Assembly (NCBI GenBank): GCA_964472565.1
Contig: CAYYNB010000207.1
Span: 1 to 9,392, forward strand
From: DATAMF01 sp964472565
GTDB taxonomy: Bacteria > Chloroflexota > Anaerolineae > Aggregatilineales > Aggregatilineaceae
Direction of reading: 5' to 3'
Length of the DNA: 9,392 nucleotides
Part shown: piece by piece, positions 6,711 to 9,392 of the stretch
How positions within the stretch are numbered: position 1 is the first letter of the stretch
Layout: each line of letters starts with the position of its first letter
The notes under the pieces: generated by a model
Databases searched by the model: none
What the model was told of the DNA's origin: nothing
Seen by the model: only the letters and a program-made list of their open reading frames with translations
Position numbers and translations under genes: made by a program

Positions 6711-7304
6711 ATGGCTGACCAAAAGAACGAACATAACAACGATAGCCTGATCGACACGATTTGTGCTGGTTGCGATTTGCCATTCCCAGTGAATGACCTG
6801 AGGTTGTGTGACGAGTGTTTTATGAAGCTCGAACGTGACCTGATCCGGGCGCGAGATTGGGACTATTCTGCCACGGCCTTCATGACTCCGCCGGAGCATC
6901 TCGAGGCGCTGCGTGAACGTGTTATCCGGGACTATGGCGCAGATTATGAACTGATCACGGACCCCAACGCTGTTGACAAGCCAAAACGGAAGAACAAACG
7001 CTCCCACTCACGGGAAACTCAACGCAAGCGGGAAATCGCTGCACGGGCAGTCAGAGACTACAGCACGGAAGATGTCTTACAGGCAGCGCGTGATTTTATC
7101 CGGGAACAGAACGAAGAATGGGTGAACACCAGCCGTGTCATGCAGCACCTCTACGAGACCTTCTACAAACTCAAACCGAAACGACTAGGGCAGCCCGGCA
7201 AGAAGTACAAGAGTTTGCTCAAGTTTCTCGCGGACTGCCCCGGTGATTTTGAAGTGCGCACGGATGCTGACCAACGCGGCCTTTACTGGATTCGCCTGGT
7301 GTGA
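6711..7304 (+). CDS. Zinc-ribbon-like protein with basic middle and C-terminal helical domain, unknown function
   Basis: The 197-residue protein carries two cysteine pairs near its start, CAGC (residues 18-21) and CDEC (33-36), spaced like a zinc ribbon. The following stretch MKLERDLIRARDWDYSATAF is probably helical. Residues around 86-103 (KPKRKNKRSHSRETQRKR) are strongly basic and suit nucleic-acid contact. The C-terminal third (ARDFIREQNEEWVNTSRVMQHLYETFYKL, then GKKYKSLLKFLADCPGDFEVR and GLYWIRL) alternates helices and short strands like a winged-helix domain, which I infer but cannot confirm. A DNA- or RNA-binding regulator is the likeliest role. It stands alone, divergent from the oxidoreductase gene and convergent with the gene at 7338. 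Its GC is lower than the left operon. No named family is recognised. Confidence 0.85.
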   Translation: MADQKNEHNNDSLIDTICAGCDLPFPVNDLRLCDECFMKLERDLIRARDWDYSATAFMTPPEHLEALRERVIRDYGADYELITDPNAVDKPKRKNKRSHSRETQRKREIAARAVRDYSTEDVLQAARDFIREQNEEWVNTSRVMQHLYETFYKLKPKRLGQPGKKYKSLLKFLADCPGDFEVRTDADQRGLYWIRLV

Positions 7305-7337
7305 AACAGCAGAACCGGCTGCGCCCGGAAGCGTGAC

Positions 7338-7787
7338 CTACTCCATCCCCTCCAGGCAGTTTTCGTCGATGAACGGCAGCGTTCCATAAGTTTCGCTTTC
7401 GTGCCGCCACGCCGCCAGAAACGCCTGCACCACCGGCAGCGGGGTCAGCCGGGTAATGGCCTCGAAGAGAACACCATCAGCTTCGCAATTTGAAACCTCC
7501 AGGATGTGGGCGAGACAGTTCGCCGCTGAATGCATCAGACGCTGGCACTGCACACTGCTGAGCTGTTCACTGCTCCCGCGCAGCAGCCCCAGCGCAGCAT
7601 CCATCGACCAGGTAAACTGCCCGGTATCCACTGCGCGCTCCTGTTCATCCGAAACCCAATGCATCACGAGGCCATCCTCGTTGACGCCTTCCGGAACTAT
7701 GTAGTCGATACCCAAAACTTCCTGGGCAATCGCACGAGTCAAATACGCTTCGTCCAACCCCAACACATCTTCCAACTGATCGATCAT
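7338..7787 (-). CDS. Orphan hypothetical protein (149 aa)
   Basis: I recognise no family. The product starts MIDQLEDVLGLDEAYLTRAIAQEVLG and is mildly acidic, with predicted helices around SVQCQRLMHSAANCLAHILEVSNCEADGVLFEAI and PVVQAFLAAWRHE. It has three cysteines but no metal-binding spacing. No signal peptide or membrane span is seen. ATG 7787 is chosen over the in-frame ATG at 7820 because a perfect AAGGAG (7799-7794) ends 6 nt before it and would lie inside the longer version. The gene has its own strong promoter and a palindrome at the expected transcript start, so expression is probably controlled separately from the upstream HU gene on the same strand. The gap to the convergent gene ending at 7304 is only 33 nt and contains no good terminator. 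Small, separately regulated genes like this in mobile elements are often accessory factors; nothing here shows which kind. Confidence 0.82.
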   Translation of the reverse strand: MIDQLEDVLGLDEAYLTRAIAQEVLGIDYIVPEGVNEDGLVMHWVSDEQERAVDTGQFTWSMDAALGLLRGSSEQLSSVQCQRLMHSAANCLAHILEVSNCEADGVLFEAITRLTPLPVVQAFLAAWRHESETYGTLPFIDENCLEGME

Positions 7788-7793
7788 GTCGTT

Positions 7794-7799
7794 CTCCTT
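7794..7799 (-). promoter_or_regulatory. Consensus ribosome binding site deciding the start at 7787
   Basis: AAGGAG read on the - strand, 6 nt before ATG 7787. It fixes the shorter start over the in-frame ATG at 7820. Confidence 0.8.
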
Positions 7800-7842
7800 A
7801 AATGACTGGTAGAGATGCACTCATCGGCCCCCCAGTGCCTTG

Positions 7843-7859
7843 CACAGCTTACTGCTGTG
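7843..7859. promoter_or_regulatory. Inverted repeat CACAGC-N5-GCTGTG, likely operator
   Basis: Perfect 6-bp arms at 7843-7848 and 7854-7859 are separated by TTACT. On the - strand the repeat begins 1 nt after the -10 box, so it covers the expected transcription start, a usual place for a repressor site. A further copy of the left arm with its flank (TGCACAGC, 7841-7848) occurs inverted as GCTGTGCA at 7913-7920, upstream of the -35 box. A short 5' hairpin in the transcript is the alternative reading. Confidence 0.6.
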
Positions 7860-7860
7860 A

Positions 7861-7889
7861 AAAATAGCACATGCGTTCTGTTTTGTCAA
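7861..7889 (-). promoter_or_regulatory. Strong sigma70-type promoter for the 149-aa orphan gene
   Basis: On the - strand a perfect TTGACA (7889-7884) is followed after exactly 17 nt by TATTTT (7866-7861), four of six to TATAAT. It sits in the 174-nt non-coding region 7788-7961, is locally AT-rich, and faces the gene starting at 7787, leaving a leader of roughly 65 nt. Confidence 0.78.
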
Positions 7890-7961
7890 GTTTGCTAGAT
7901 CAGGCTCAATTCGCTGTGCATGTCACAAGTCACCATCAGCGCAAGCATTTGTGCGGTGGAA

Positions 7962-8240
7962 TTATCTGTTCAACTGCTCCTTCAGTTTTTTGCTGGGCCG
8001 CACCATCAAGCGGTGGATGACCCGGCGCGGCTGGCCGGTGCTCAACATCCCACGCTGTTCACCCCGGTCGATACGCTGCACCTCCAACACCAGGAAGTTC
8101 TCAAGCTCAATCCGCCCACCCGAAGCCAGTTCTTCGGCCCACACGTCAACCAGCGTCTCAACTACCCGCTGCACGTCATGGTTGCGCAGCCGGGTGCGGC
8201 GGCCAATCTCACTCACCATCGTTTTTTTCGTCAGGGCCAT
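7962..8240 (-). CDS. Divergent HU/IHF-family DNA-binding protein
   Basis: The 92-residue product has HU length and layout: N-terminal helices (TKKTMVSEIGRRTRLRNHDVQRVVETLVDVWAEEL), a beta sheet beginning GGRIELENFLVLEV, and the conserved C-terminal RPSKKLKEQLN, equivalent to SGKALKDAV of E. coli HU. HU proteins bend and compact DNA as dimers. The arm is divergent: the GRNPxTG segment that carries the intercalating proline in HU reads roughly GMLSTGQ here, so bending may differ. It also lacks the usual GFGxF, having ENFLVLE. AGGAG lies 7 nt before the ATG, and the start is only one base after the coupling-protein stop, so the two genes are co-transcribed and probably coupled. A role in transfer-DNA architecture is inferred from this neighbour. 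Confidence 0.88.
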   Translation of the reverse strand: MALTKKTMVSEIGRRTRLRNHDVQRVVETLVDVWAEELASGGRIELENFLVLEVQRIDRGEQRGMLSTGQPRRVIHRLMVRPSKKLKEQLNR

Positions 8241-8241
8241 G

Positions 8242-9392
8242 TCATTTCTCCTGCGCGGCGGCGGCTCGCGCCTGGTGGTCGGCTCGCATCTGAGCCACCG
8301 GTATCAGCTGGACCGGAACTTGTTCCCTTTGTTTCATGCGTAGATAAGATTGTTCCATTGCGGCGCGGTCAGGGCCGGGTTCGGCTGCCGGAGTGATTTC
8401 CGGCGCAGTAACCGGCTTCAGTTCGAGGGTAAGGCCGCGTTCCAACCGCAGCGGCTCCACCCCTTTGGAAGCGGCGAAACGTGTCCGCCAGTCACGCCGC
8501 TCGTAGAGGCGCGTGAGACGGGCGGTCAGGATCACCTGGGTAGCAAACCCCGGCTCGACATAACGCGCGAAGATGGTACAGTTGCCTGACTGCGGGGTGA
8601 TCACCTCATCCACCGTCAGCAGGGGACGCTGGCGCAAATGGCTGTTGGGATCGTCTTGGTTCGCGTCAGCGGTGGCGATGCCAGACGCTTTCGAATAGTA
8701 TTCCGCCGTTTCCGCATCACAGCCGCCGAACACGATCTGTGTCGCCAACCCGGTGAAGAGCGATTGCGTGCCTTCCTGACCGTAGATCAGGTGGAACTGC
8801 CCTTTGGTCTGCGCGCCGATCAGGATCGAGATGCGGCGTTTGCGCACCAGGTTCACATCGGCGACCAGGCTGTCGAGTTTGCCCAGCGTCGGGAACTCGT
8901 CCAGCACGACACCCACCGGCATGGGCAGCGGTCCGCCGTTCTGCTCGCCAATGGTGTCCAGGTCAAGCATCAGCTTACGCAGGGTCGCGCCGAGATACGA
9001 GGCATACACCGCCCGCATCCGGCCCGGACAGGTCAGTACCACGACGGTCGGCTGTGAGATGATCTGTTCCGCCTCGAAGTCCGACGCGCTCGTGTTGGCG
9101 CGCACGTCGGTGGACGCCCAGCCTGTCAGTGCGGTTGCCAACGTTGCCACCACATTCGATGCCACTTTCCCATCTGAGCGCACACTGGCAATGAAAGCAT
9201 TCGCCAGCAGCGAGGCATCATCTTTTTTCGATGAGAGCTTTTCCGCCAACGCTTTGGGATCGTTGAGCGCGTTGTAGATGTCGCCGAGGGTGTCGAAACG
9301 GATGAGACAGGCGGCCAACAGCGCAGCCGCGCTGTCGGTCCAGAAGCGGTTGTCACCCTGGGCGCTGGGGACCAACCCGTCGGCAATGGCAC
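8242..9392 (-). CDS. Type IV coupling protein, VirD4/TraG family (C-terminal part, 5' end outside window)
   Basis: About 382 residues are visible, and the frame remains open through the right edge. Coupling proteins are membrane-anchored hexameric ATPases that hand relaxase-bound DNA to a type IV secretion channel. VVLDEFPTLGKL (Asp codon 8901-8899, Glu next) is the family Walker B signature. It is followed by the typical run GAQTKGQFHLIYG, QSLFTGLATQIVFGG and CDAETAEYYSKASG. Upstream, FWTDSAAALLAACL matches the region after the Walker A domain. Walker A and any N-terminal membrane helices would lie beyond 9392. The last 80 residues are rich in Pro, Gln and Glu and less conserved. A TTG at 9375 is in frame but is not the start, because coding sequence (AIADGL) continues upstream of it. 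The gene is followed by the HU-like gene after one base. This is the strongest evidence that the window belongs to a conjugative element. Confidence 0.93.
   Translation of the reverse strand, partial: AIADGLVPSAQGDNRFWTDSAAALLAACLIRFDTLGDIYNALNDPKALAEKLSSKKDDASLLANAFIASVRSDGKVASNVVATLATALTGWASTDVRANTSASDFEAEQIISQPTVVVLTCPGRMRAVYASYLGATLRKLMLDLDTIGEQNGGPLPMPVGVVLDEFPTLGKLDSLVADVNLVRKRRISILIGAQTKGQFHLIYGQEGTQSLFTGLATQIVFGGCDAETAEYYSKASGIATADANQDDPNSHLRQRPLLTVDEVITPQSGNCTIFARYVEPGFATQVILTARLTRLYERRDWRTRFAASKGVEPLRLERGLTLELKPVTAPEITPAAEPGPDRAAMEQSYLRMKQREQVPVQLIPVAQMRADHQARAAAAQEK

Noticed and set aside
6668..6718. Short 16-residue leader frame (ATG at 6668, TGA at 6716) overlapping the zinc-ribbon gene start
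   Set aside because: It has no ribosome binding site, its ATG overlaps the proposed -10 box so it would lie upstream of the transcript start, and the peptide has no attenuator-like residue bias.
7305..7337. Possible hairpin terminator (CCGG ... CCGG) between convergent genes
   Set aside because: The stem would be only 4 bp with no T run on either strand.
7920..9277. + strand open frames of 79-158 residues opposite the HU-like and coupling-protein genes
   Set aside because: They are antisense to clear family members with Walker B and HU signatures and have no start signals of their own.
9373..9375. TTG as the start codon of the coupling protein
   Set aside because: The frame continues upstream to the window edge with plausible coding sequence, and the Walker A and membrane parts of the family are still missing, so the true start is outside.

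Overview
The window looks like part of a conjugative or integrative element in a GC-rich bacterium. Gene style suggests Chloroflexota (Anaerolineae-like), but no marker here proves the taxon. The assignment to a mobile element rests mainly on a VirD4/TraG-type coupling protein at the right edge, supported by an HU-like protein and by a short type IA topoisomerase in one operon with a ribbon-helix-helix protein.

Left block (1-5451, + strand): the tail of an unseen gene overlaps the start of a 624-aa DNA topoisomerase I. This is followed by a 378-aa very acidic protein of unknown family, a 70-aa ribbon-helix-helix protein and a 705-aa acidic protein of unknown family. Spacing is 14 nt, then two ATGA stop/start overlaps, so this is almost certainly one translationally coupled operon. 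A rho-independent terminator (5459-5493) closes it. The two acidic proteins share two kinds of repeated module and so form a small paralogous family. I recognise no known domain in either, and this block is the best candidate for an undescribed system.

Middle block (5541-7787): a convergent, lower-GC zinc-independent medium-chain oxidoreductase gene on the - strand, which looks like cargo or host sequence; a divergently placed + strand gene for a 197-aa protein with an N-terminal four-cysteine zinc-ribbon-like motif and a basic middle; then an orphan 149-aa gene on the - strand. The orphan has a clear sigma70-type promoter and an inverted repeat at the expected transcription start.

Right block (7962-9392, - strand): the C-terminal part of a VirD4/TraG-family type IV coupling ATPase, running off the window edge, followed after one base by an HU/IHF-like protein. 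The coupling protein would deliver DNA to a conjugative channel. The topoisomerase, HU-like and ribbon-helix-helix proteins fit roles in DNA topology, compaction and regulation during transfer; that is inference from family and context.

No tRNA, rRNA, CRISPR array, insertion sequence, attachment site or recognisable replication/transfer origin was seen. No gene-free stretch exceeds 300 bases.
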